41,368 nucleotides of DNA from Verrucomicrobiota bacterium. GTDB taxonomy: Bacteria > Verrucomicrobiota > Verrucomicrobiae > Limisphaerales > UBA11358. The stretch covers positions 1 through 41,368 of the forward strand of contig JACZKP010000029.1 of the NCBI GenBank assembly GCA_014860005.1, in the 5' to 3' direction. The notes under the pieces were generated by a model that saw only the letters and a program-made list of their open reading frames with translations, did no database searches and had not been told where the DNA came from. Positions 16,334 to 23,691 of the stretch are shown piece by piece. Positions within the stretch are counted from its first letter, which is position 1. The number at the start of each line of letters is the position of its first letter. The position numbers and the translations under genes are program-made.

Positions 16334-16831
16334 TTATTGCGGAAGCTCGATCAGTCTTAAGGGTTTTGTGTTGAGCAAGTCTTGCGGCTCGAAACGATAA
16401 CCCCACGTGTTCTGCCCTTCTTGCCTGAGCAATCCGTTCATTTGGGAGTCCTCCGCGGTGTCCCCAACTCCTGGAGTTTGATTGCTCGCACCATTCATCT
16501 GTCCCCCGCGAAGTGCCAATGCGTGCTCTCGTATGAAGTGAGGCAGCCGCGGATCGTTGCTCAGAGCGAAACGCTCGTAACCGTTGAGTTCGGCCCAGCG
16601 CTTGGGGCGGTAAGTGTAGTAACCGAGGCTGTCGTTGTAATGCAGCTTGTACGGCGGCGCGGGCGGGTTGTTCAAATCCGCGCGCAGTGTGATGTCCGTT
16701 TTCCAGGCCGGATTTTCATCAGCAAAATGCTGGATGAAGCAATCATAGACGAACTCCAACGTGTCATTCCTGGCGAGCGACACCAGACTTCCGGTCGTCA
16801 GCAAAATCAGAATGGCAATTCGTTTCCTCAT
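16334..16831 (-). CDS. Exported or membrane-anchored protein, unknown
   Basis: This 165-residue protein begins with a basic residue cluster and a hydrophobic stretch, MRKRIAILILLTTGSLVSLA, which fits a signal peptide or single anchor; no lipobox Cys follows. The mature part is hydrophilic with aromatic-rich segments (SLGYYTYRPKRWAELNGYERF) and no recognised domain. ATG 16831 is preferred; ATG 16849 adds six residues before the charged cluster. A TATGAT hexamer at 16845-16850 would place this start 13 nt downstream. It could be a periplasmic part of the transfer apparatus (inference from neighbours only). Confidence 0.65.
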   Translation of the reverse strand: MRKRIAILILLTTGSLVSLARNDTLEFVYDCFIQHFADENPAWKTDITLRADLNNPPAPPYKLHYNDSLGYYTYRPKRWAELNGYERFALSNDPRLPHFIREHALALRGGQMNGASNQTPGVGDTAEDSQMNGLLRQEGQNTWGYRFEPQDLLNTKPLRLIELPQ

Positions 16832-16913
16832 GCTCGTCTGTACCATCATAAATCCGCGGCGCTGCCTTTGCGTCGACGATTTGGCGAATGGCCCTCCTCT
16901 TTGACCTGCTTAC

Positions 16914-18113
16914 TCATCCCGCTGATGCAATCGACTTGAGCACGTCCGGGTGAAGCTCCGCCATTGTGTTTACGTTGGCGATGTTCACCAGTGAACGCGC
17001 AATGAGTTTGCGGACGGACTCCTCGCCAATTTCCCGGAACTTCGGTCCCAGTTTCTCGACGAAGGCGACATAGATTTGATCGGGCTGAGCGATGTCAGCC
17101 GGTTCGTCTGCCGGGACAGGCACTTGCGTAGTCGGGACAGCGGGCGGTGTCGTTGTCGCGGGCGCGGCTCCGTTTCCCGTTGCCTTCGATGGAGCGGACA
17201 GCGGCCGTGCTCTGCGACCGCCGTTCCCGTGGAGAACATTAGCGATGGCCTTCTCTGCGTACGGCCACAACTCCGGCGGCAAGAACGTGCGGATGAGGTC
17301 GATTTGCTGATCCGTGGTCAGCTTAACCAGGCTTTCCTCAAGGTTCGGCGCTGAACGCAGCTGCTCGGCGTACTGAGGTAGAGGGACAAAAACGCATTTG
17401 CCTCCTTCCGGTTGCTCCCATTTGCCCAACGGCATTGTCCGGTCGGCCGGCGTGAACGTCGCAGTGACACCGATGGTGCCGGCATTGGTGAGCGTGCATT
17501 TGACCAGACGCCCCTTCACCGGGTCGAAGATGGATCCCCACCGCAGCGTGCCGTTGGCGCTGGGATCCATCGGATCGATGGTCTTCTCGGTGGGCAGGTT
17601 GATGAGGGCGTCGCCCCAGGACGCGCGATACGGTTTGCCCTTGCGAGGAGCGCGGCCAAGGGTCACTTGAGCGATGCCGAACGGGCCGAGCGTGTTTTCG
17701 AACTTGGCGGCCACCAACAACGCCCGGCGCTGCTCGTCGAATCGGAACCCTTCCGGATTGTCCATCGTCCACATGAAAGGCTTGGTTTCCGGGTTCTGGT
17801 AGAGATGAATCTGGACGATGCGAAACAGGTTGGGCTGGCCGAAATGCTCCTGATGGATGACACGGGCGACTTTGTCGGCACGGTGCATCTTGTAGAAGCC
17901 CACCGCAATGTACCATGGCTTCCGGTACGGATTGATGAAACGCAACCAGTTGTCGCCTTCCTCGAAGGTGATGCGCGGAACGTTGCTCTTGACCAGGTCG
18001 CTGATGACCTTGGTGGTCTGGTTGGGGTTGCTTTGATTCGCCGCCTCTTCCGCGCTGGTCGGCCCGTACATGTCGGCCACTTCGTTGGCTTCCGGTGCTT
18101 GAGTCGGGTTCAT
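16914..18113 (-). CDS. Possible ssDNA-binding/replication accessory protein
   Basis: This 399-residue protein has no confident family. Residues about 45-85 (ITFEEGDNWLRFINPY, then WYIAVGFYKM) resemble the opening strands of phage gp32-like ssDNA-binding proteins, where a G-x-N-x-x-R-F element starts an OB-fold, and alternating strands continue to about residue 250. A Pro/Ala/Thr-rich linker (about 305-345) leads to a helical C-terminal domain (IYVAFVEKLGPKFREIGEESV). The expected acidic tail of SSBs is absent. It leads a unit of three genes and lies among helicases, which is compatible with DNA binding, but the call is tentative. Confidence 0.6.
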   Translation of the reverse strand: MNPTQAPEANEVADMYGPTSAEEAANQSNPNQTTKVISDLVKSNVPRITFEEGDNWLRFINPYRKPWYIAVGFYKMHRADKVARVIHQEHFGQPNLFRIVQIHLYQNPETKPFMWTMDNPEGFRFDEQRRALLVAAKFENTLGPFGIAQVTLGRAPRKGKPYRASWGDALINLPTEKTIDPMDPSANGTLRWGSIFDPVKGRLVKCTLTNAGTIGVTATFTPADRTMPLGKWEQPEGGKCVFVPLPQYAEQLRSAPNLEESLVKLTTDQQIDLIRTFLPPELWPYAEKAIANVLHGNGGRRARPLSAPSKATGNGAAPATTTPPAVPTTQVPVPADEPADIAQPDQIYVAFVEKLGPKFREIGEESVRKLIARSLVNIANVNTMAELHPDVLKSIASAG

Positions 18114-18162
18114 GACAGATGTGTCTTTGTTCTCTGTTTGGCGGCGTTTTCGTTCTTCCTCT

Positions 18163-18168
18163 ATTTTA
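18163..18168 (-). promoter_or_regulatory. -10 element TAAAAT upstream of ssDNA-binding-like gene
   Basis: TAAAAT on the minus strand in GGCCCTAAAATAG lies 49 nt before ATG 18113. It shares the GGCCC prefix with other putative promoters here. AGAGGAAGA in the leader lies too far from the ATG for a standard ribosome-binding site. Confidence 0.45.
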
Positions 18169-18182
18169 GGGCCACGGCAGAT

Positions 18183-19640
18183 TTAACCTTCCGGAAAGGC
18201 GCCCAGCTCGGGCAGAAGCGGTGCTTGTGCAAACGGAAGATGCTCGACGAGTTTCCGGTCGAACATGTAAGTCACCTGCCATCCCAGCGCATTCATCTTC
18301 TGCAGCCTCGCAACCCCGTCGTTGAAGAATTGCTCGGAACCCAGACAGAGCAGCATGAGATGACTGGCGCGTTGCCTTCCCTCGGATGAAGTTCGGCGCG
18401 CACCGGTGCCAATCAAGTTGGAGACCAACGTGCAATCAATGAGATAATCGACTTCCGGCAGATCGATTCGGTCGGCGGAAATGCGAACCGACAGGACTCG
18501 ATGGACTTCGCCGGCGTGCAGGTTGTTGAGCGCTTTCTGCCGGTGCTCCGGACTTTGCCTGCTATGGAGGAATACATAATGCGGCAGTTGCTTGCGGAGG
18601 ATGATTCCCAATCTCAAAGAGTCCAACAGAACCACGACCCTGGCCGTGTCCGGAAGGCTGGCGTCGATGCCCCGGAGTGTTGCGCCCAAGGCAGGATTCT
18701 TCAGGTAGACAATGCGCACTTTGTCATGGAGCGGGAGATCGTCGGCAATGGGCTGGGGTGCTGGCAATGGAAACACGAAGGCCCGCGTGGAAGCGCTCCC
18801 CATTCGGTCGTCTGCGGTCTGGAGATTTTCCACAGTTCTACTGCCGAGCGTGGGACCAAAAACGACGGAGAGCAGTTGGTGCGAGTTGTCCGCGCGGACC
18901 GGGGTTGCGGTCAGACCCCAGGCGTAAACCGGCCGGAACTGGCTGAGGAACGGAAGCAGGTTTGGCTCCGGCAGCCGATGCGCCTCATCACAAATCCAGG
19001 CGTCGAAGTCTCTCAGAGCGTAACCGGAATACGCCAGGTCGCCTTGGACAAAATCCTTCAGCGCGTCCAGATGTGTCACCATGATTCGCGCCCCGGCAGG
19101 TCTGAGTTTGAGGTGGAGGCCGATTCTCTCCTCGGGCAATGCATGGGCCAACGACTCATGGATCTGACTGGCCGCGTTCTGGCCGTCGGTGGTGACTAAA
19201 ATCTTGAAATGCCGTGGCAGCATGCGTACCAAACCGCACACAATGGCAGTTCTTTCGCCACCCGCCGGCACGAGGATGAGGCCGGAGGATGCGGATTGAG
19301 CCGCAGCTTGCAACAATTGGTAAACGTCTCCCGGATAATGCGCCCTGTTGATGCGGCTCAAATCCAGCGACGGCCGCAGCCGCTGATCTTTGATTTCCAG
19401 GTCCAATCCGAGCCTCCGAGCGGCTGTCTGGACCAAATGCAGGGCGTTGGGATAGGTGCGGCACACTTTGGTTTGCCCCTCGTATTGGACGTAAGAAACA
19501 CGCTCCGGCATGTTCTTAAGGTCGCCGCCTTCAAATGAGATTCCGTTACGCATGAAGGCCAGCCCGTCGGCCAGTTCAAGCGGACACTCTTTGATGGTGA
19601 GCGCGTTCCGCGTCACCGTGACCGGGATGGAAACTTTCAT
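18183..19640 (-). CDS. SF2 helicase-like protein with defective Walker A
   Basis: This 485-residue protein aligns by eye with UvsW-type SF2 helicases. DEAH (218-221, WICDEAHRL) and TATP (244-247, GLTATPVRAD) are intact, and motif V (LSVRISADRIDLPEVDYLID) is recognisable. Walker A, however, reads PAGGERT (125-131): the invariant Gly-Lys is Glu-Arg, so phosphate binding should be lost. Motif VI is also loose (IGTGARR). The N-terminal 100 residues form an extra domain seen in UvsW-like proteins. ATG 19640 overlaps the UvrD stop by ATGA. A non-catalytic role such as a DNA clamp or partner of the intact helicases is likely (inference). Confidence 0.78.
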   Translation of the reverse strand: MKVSIPVTVTRNALTIKECPLELADGLAFMRNGISFEGGDLKNMPERVSYVQYEGQTKVCRTYPNALHLVQTAARRLGLDLEIKDQRLRPSLDLSRINRAHYPGDVYQLLQAAAQSASSGLILVPAGGERTAIVCGLVRMLPRHFKILVTTDGQNAASQIHESLAHALPEERIGLHLKLRPAGARIMVTHLDALKDFVQGDLAYSGYALRDFDAWICDEAHRLPEPNLLPFLSQFRPVYAWGLTATPVRADNSHQLLSVVFGPTLGSRTVENLQTADDRMGSASTRAFVFPLPAPQPIADDLPLHDKVRIVYLKNPALGATLRGIDASLPDTARVVVLLDSLRLGIILRKQLPHYVFLHSRQSPEHRQKALNNLHAGEVHRVLSVRISADRIDLPEVDYLIDCTLVSNLIGTGARRTSSEGRQRASHLMLLCLGSEQFFNDGVARLQKMNALGWQVTYMFDRKLVEHLPFAQAPLLPELGAFPEG

Positions 19641-21736
19641 GCGGACGCTGGCCCGCTGGCGACTTGCACTCCGCAATCGTTCCGCAGCGGCGGAAGAGTG
19701 ATGAAGTAAGCGTCAACCCGGTGCGGATTGACCGAGTAAAACGGATCGTGACCGGGATCCTTGGTTTTGAGCAGGAAGGCAACCGTCCTTGGGTCATCGG
19801 CGAAGCGACTCACGTTGCCCCGCACGTGTGTTCCACCGGACTGGTAGTTGTGGGCGCAGGTCAGATACAAGAATTTCTTGGCGCGCGAACAAGCGACATA
19901 GTAGAGGCGCCGTTCCTCCTCCACTTGGTTTCGTTCCAACCCGAAGCCAGCCGAAGGGAAGACCCTTTCGGTGTTGCCGATCACGAAGACTGCCGTCCAT
20001 TCCAGTCCTTTGGCGGAGTGAATGGTCGAAAGCGTGAGCCCGCGAAAAACCTCTTTTTGATCCCGGCTGGTGACGATCTCGCTGATGAAATCCTTTACCA
20101 GCCCAATGTAGCTCGTGGATAATTCGACGATGTAGTTCTGAATGTCCTCGATGTGGTCCTCCATGCGGTCGGGCAATTGCGTGGCGCTGGTGACCTTGAC
20201 CATCCGGGGAGACACATGGAAGTAGCGGGTGTAGATGTTGCGGAAACTGGGCAGCACCGTGCTGAGATAATCCTTGACGGTGCCCTTGGGAATTTTGCTC
20301 GCGTTGATCATGTCGCGCCAGAAATTCATCAGGCTTTCAAACCGTTTGCCGCGGCCGAGTGAAAACACGGGTGGCTGTTCCCAGGTCCACGGTGGCCCGT
20401 CCGGCGAGGACTTGGTTTGCAGATCGCGGATGATGACCTGGGTCAGGTGTTCACCGATATTGGGGATGGCCGGCAACAAAACCTCCCAGGCCAGCCAGTC
20501 CTGCGGATTCTCCAAGAGCTCAAGGAACGAGATGAACAGTTGAATGTGTTTCAAATCGACGAACTTCATGCCGCCCTCGCGCGTGTACGGAATCCCCTTC
20601 CGTTGCAGGTGCCGCTCCAGGTCCGTCGAGATGTGTCCCATCCGGGCCAGAACGGCGATCTCGTTGAGCGGGACTTGCTCGTTCGTCATTAACTCCTGGA
20701 TCTCGTTGACGACCCATTCGGCTTCCTGGCTCCCCTTCATGAAGACGGCTCGCTTGGGCTTCACCTCGCAAGCCGGTCCGCGGCTCACCAGCGTCTTGGT
20801 CAATGCCCCTTCGCATGTGGCGTTGACCGCGTTGACGTAGCTGACCACCGGCGGGCTGCTCCGATAATTCTCGTTGAGCACGACTGCCTGCGGGCCGGGA
20901 AAGTCTTGAGCGAAGTTGCGGATGTTTTCCACCTGGGAACCCTGGAAGGAGTAAATGGACTGCGCGTCATCGCCCACCACGGTCAAATAGGAATCCGGCG
21001 TGGCCAGTTGTTGGAGGATCGCCACCTGCACGCGGTTGGTATCCTGGTACTCGTCCACGTAAATATGGGGAAACTGGAATTGGATCAGCTGTCGGATATC
21101 CGCGTATTCCCGCAGGACACGCAGGAAACAGTGGAGCAGATCGTTGAAATCAAAGACTTGATATTGGTCTTTGAGACTTCCGTAAACTGTGGCGGCGTTC
21201 CGTGCGATTTCCGTCAGGTCGCCCTGCAGTTTCTGAACCTCCTCGGGCGTGCCGTCCAGAAAATTGGCCTGCAGATTGAGCTTGGTTTTGCGCTCGTATA
21301 ATTCCAAGAGATCCGCCGTTTGCAACCTGTGAGCGCGGAGCAAAGCGCTCATTTCTGGGTGCGCGCTGGCGTACCGCTCGCAAGCCTCCTTGCGCAACCG
21401 GGTGGCATGGTGTTCCGGGAGCACCTTGTAGGGCGGGAGAATTCCCTTGGTGCAAAATTCTTGCTGGATCAGCCGGTAACACAAACTGTGGAACGTGCCG
21501 CTGCGAAGGTCCGCCTGGAGGGATAGTTTGCCACGGACGCGCTGGCTCATGTTATTGGCCGCCTTGTTCGTGTAAGTGAACATGAGGACGCGGGAAGCGG
21601 GCAGACCTTTGGATTCGATGAAATGAGCGATTCGCTCCGTCAACGTTTCCGTCTTGCCCGTGCCGGGCCCCGCCAGAATCAGCAGCCGGCGGCTTTCACT
21701 GGTGACCGCCTTCATTTGGCGCGTGTTCAATTCCAT
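19637..21736 (-). CDS. UvrD/PcrA-type SF1A helicase (intact)
   Basis: This 699-residue 3'-5' DNA helicase has a complete motif set: Walker A AGPGTGKTETL (22-32), Ia (FTYTNKAANNM), Walker B IYVDEYQDTN, motif III VVGDDAQSIYSFQG, motif IV NENYRSS, motif V LSTIHSAKGLEW and motif VI RRLYYVACSRAK. Family members unwind DNA in repair, rolling-circle replication and plasmid processing. ATG 21736 (MELNTRQMKAV) gives the normal N terminus; the in-frame extension to 21991 lies within the upstream gene. It is followed by the Walker-A-defective SF2 protein through ATGA overlap and preceded by the Trp-repeat protein (25 bp). Confidence 0.93.
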   Translation of the reverse strand: MELNTRQMKAVTSESRRLLILAGPGTGKTETLTERIAHFIESKGLPASRVLMFTYTNKAANNMSQRVRGKLSLQADLRSGTFHSLCYRLIQQEFCTKGILPPYKVLPEHHATRLRKEACERYASAHPEMSALLRAHRLQTADLLELYERKTKLNLQANFLDGTPEEVQKLQGDLTEIARNAATVYGSLKDQYQVFDFNDLLHCFLRVLREYADIRQLIQFQFPHIYVDEYQDTNRVQVAILQQLATPDSYLTVVGDDAQSIYSFQGSQVENIRNFAQDFPGPQAVVLNENYRSSPPVVSYVNAVNATCEGALTKTLVSRGPACEVKPKRAVFMKGSQEAEWVVNEIQELMTNEQVPLNEIAVLARMGHISTDLERHLQRKGIPYTREGGMKFVDLKHIQLFISFLELLENPQDWLAWEVLLPAIPNIGEHLTQVIIRDLQTKSSPDGPPWTWEQPPVFSLGRGKRFESLMNFWRDMINASKIPKGTVKDYLSTVLPSFRNIYTRYFHVSPRMVKVTSATQLPDRMEDHIEDIQNYIVELSTSYIGLVKDFISEIVTSRDQKEVFRGLTLSTIHSAKGLEWTAVFVIGNTERVFPSAGFGLERNQVEEERRLYYVACSRAKKFLYLTCAHNYQSGGTHVRGNVSRFADDPRTVAFLLKTKDPGHDPFYSVNPHRVDAYFITLPPLRNDCGVQVASGPASA

Positions 21737-21761
21737 GGTTGCGTTGTTGTTCGGCGGACAT

Positions 21762-22748
21762 TCAGTGCGATGCCCTTCGAGCGCGGGCGTAGAATTCGAT
21801 CCACTCGGTCCACCAGGGATTCGTGTTTTTCTGTCGCGCGCGCTCAAACAGTTCACCCGCGTCGGGAGGATTGACGTCCACGAGATATTGAATGGTCCAG
21901 GGAGCGCTCTCCAGCAGCTTGTCCACCAAAACGTCGCGCGGCCCGCGTCGGACCCAGCGCAGCCATTCGTAGCACCACGCCGGGCTTTCAAGGATGCTCT
22001 TTAGCAAGGGTTCGCAATCAATGGTCGGGTGCTCGAGCGCGGTCAGGAAGGCGTACCACGTATTGCCACCAAGCGTTTCAAGGTGTCTGACGACTTTGGC
22101 CATGCGCTCTTCGTGCGGTAGATTCTGGGTTTGCAGCCAGTGATAGCAGTGCGCCGAGCCGGGATCATGGTCTTTAAGGCTGACCACTCCCTGGAGGATG
22201 CAACGAAAGAAATCGTCGCTGAACTTCTTTTGCAGCCAGAGAATGGACCAGTGCGGGCTGTGGAGCAGAAGCATACGCTCCAGGTTCTCAACCGGGATGA
22301 TGTCGCCGCTGGAGAGTTGAAAAGGAATCGGCGGCTTACCGCGTCCGCGCCGCTCCTCGTCGTCCGAGAGCAAATGGTAAACATATTCCGGGCTGGACTG
22401 AAGTATCTCAAGCAGGACTCGCTGCTCATCGGGTTTCTGCCGGTAAGCGTGATAGGCCAGATAGGCGTGCTCAAACAGGATGCCCGCGCAGTCAACCGGC
22501 ATCTCGAACTCGTCTCCCACGCGGAACAGAGTGATGGGCATGGCGCTCAACGCGAGCTTGAAATCTTCCGGCATGAAATAATTCGGGACCTGATTTGATT
22601 TGAGGGCGTGCCGGCGCAATTCCTTTTTCAGCTTCGCGATGTAAACCTCCAGCCGCTCCAACGTTGGCCGGTCTGGCTCTTCGCTGTAGATGCCAAAGAA
22701 TGCCAGCGGGATCTTGAGAATGCGGATATCGGCAGCGTTACTGGCCAT
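21762..22748 (-). CDS. Trp-rich tandem-repeat protein, unknown
   Basis: This 328-residue protein has no family I recognise but clear internal repeats. The motif L-L-x-S-P-x-W-x-x-x-W/Y-L recurs at about 113-126 (QSSPEYVYHLL), 158-172 (LLLHSPHWSILWL), 186-205, 219-236 (GGNTWYAFL), 248-263 (ILESPAWCYEWL), 275-290 (LLESAPWTIQYL) and 302-317 (NTNPWWTEWI), spaced 27-45 residues. This suggests an alpha-helical solenoid for protein binding. There is no signal peptide. Its start overlaps the stop of the upstream membrane protein gene by 11 bp, and a UvrD helicase follows, so it may link the two. Confidence 0.75.
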   Translation of the reverse strand: MASNAADIRILKIPLAFFGIYSEEPDRPTLERLEVYIAKLKKELRRHALKSNQVPNYFMPEDFKLALSAMPITLFRVGDEFEMPVDCAGILFEHAYLAYHAYRQKPDEQRVLLEILQSSPEYVYHLLSDDEERRGRGKPPIPFQLSSGDIIPVENLERMLLLHSPHWSILWLQKKFSDDFFRCILQGVVSLKDHDPGSAHCYHWLQTQNLPHEERMAKVVRHLETLGGNTWYAFLTALEHPTIDCEPLLKSILESPAWCYEWLRWVRRGPRDVLVDKLLESAPWTIQYLVDVNPPDAGELFERARQKNTNPWWTEWIEFYARARRASH

Positions 22749-23589
22749 GACTCTTGGCCGCCTTGTTGTCCAGAAGCGGCGCGTAGGCGCTGTAGAGCCG
22801 GCTGCACTCGTCGAAGCCGTGAACCACGATCAGCGTGTGTTCGCCGTGCGAAGCATCCCGCAGGTCGTAAGGATACGTGCCGATGAAAGCCACGGCTTTC
22901 TTCGTGTGATTGTTGAAGGCGAGCAACATTTGGGTGCGTATCCGCATCGAGCTTTGTCGCACCTCGGTGAAGCCGTATTGACGCAACGGCGATTTCGGAT
23001 CGGCCATTTGAGAATTGCCGCTGCCGTCCGTTCCCAGAATGAGCCGGACGCTGGCGATTTGCGACAATGCGCTCAGATACTCGACGATCTCCTTTTTCGC
23101 GAGCTGGTGCCCTACAAAAATGCAGGTATCGGGCTTCAGGTCATCCACCTCCTTCAACACGCGCGCGGTGATTTCTTCGCTCTTCTTGCCGCCCAACGCC
23201 TCGCTGGCAATGATCTCAACCGGATGCGTGTTGCGGGCAATGATCTCCTGAACGTGGGAGGCGATAAAACGGTGGGAGAGAATGTACAAGCAAATCGCGA
23301 GGAATGTTCCCCAGAGGAAGATCCAAAGCCAGTAACGGTGGGGTTTCTGTTTAACTGGAACGGTGGCTGGTCTCGCCGTGGCTACCTGTTCCAGTTCGGC
23401 CACCGCCGCGTCCACCGCGGCGCTTTGTCCACGGGCCAATGCCTCCTTGAGTTTGCGGTAGGACGGATGGTCCTCACCGAAGGGTCTGTATCTCGCCAAT
23501 AGCGCTTCAGCATTTTGGACCGCACCAGAGGTCTGCGGCACCGTCGCCGGGGTCGCTGTCGCGGCTGCATCTGGTCTCGATTCCGACAT
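22738..23589 (-). CDS. Membrane-anchored PLD-like protein, catalytic motif degenerate
   Basis: This 283-residue protein has a disordered Ala/Pro-rich N terminus, a helical segment (about 40-85), one membrane helix (YWLWIFLWGTFLAICLYIL) and a C-terminal domain. The end of that domain, NNHTKKAVAFIGTYPYDLR followed by EHTLIVV, follows the HxKxxxxxG(S/T) pattern of phospholipase D-like domains, but the usual Asp is absent and only one such motif is visible, so it is probably not an active phosphodiesterase. ATG 23589 is favoured over 23667 since the longer form would cover the promoter. It leads a four-gene unit with the repeat protein, UvrD and the defective SF2 protein, and may tether them to the membrane (inference). 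Confidence 0.65.
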   Translation of the reverse strand: MSESRPDAAATATPATVPQTSGAVQNAEALLARYRPFGEDHPSYRKLKEALARGQSAAVDAAVAELEQVATARPATVPVKQKPHRYWLWIFLWGTFLAICLYILSHRFIASHVQEIIARNTHPVEIIASEALGGKKSEEITARVLKEVDDLKPDTCIFVGHQLAKKEIVEYLSALSQIASVRLILGTDGSGNSQMADPKSPLRQYGFTEVRQSSMRIRTQMLLAFNNHTKKAVAFIGTYPYDLRDASHGEHTLIVVHGFDECSRLYSAYAPLLDNKAAKSHGQ

Positions 23590-23598
23590 AACTCTTCG

Positions 23599-23618
23599 TG
23601 ACCCCGTTTTGAGGGTCA
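23599..23618. repeat. Inverted repeat overlapping leader of PLD-like gene
   Basis: TGACCC-N8-GGGTCA is a perfect 6-bp inverted repeat. It lies between the putative -10 (23623-23628) and ATG 23589, covering the expected transcription start. It could be an operator or a 5' hairpin. Without more copies its role is open. Confidence 0.45.
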
Positions 23619-23622
23619 TTTC

Positions 23623-23628
23623 AGTATA
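23623..23628 (-). promoter_or_regulatory. -10 element TATACT upstream of PLD-like operon
   Basis: TATACT (5/6 match) reads on the minus strand in GCCATATACTG, 33 nt before ATG 23589. It faces the divergent TAAAAT at 23681-23686; the two start codons are 102 nt apart. Confidence 0.45.
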
Positions 23629-23680
23629 TGGCGGCCAAGTGTTTGGGGTTCTTTCCCGCCACGACATGTGCTTCCAGCCC

Positions 23681-23686
23681 TAAAAT
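23681..23686 (+). promoter_or_regulatory. -10 element TAAAAT, leaderless start
   Basis: TAAAAT in AGCCCTAAAATGG ends 5 nt before ATG 23692. A sigma-70 promoter here would start the RNA at or within 1-2 nt of the ATG, so no ribosome-binding site would be present. Confidence 0.5.
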
Positions 23687-23691
23687 GGAAT

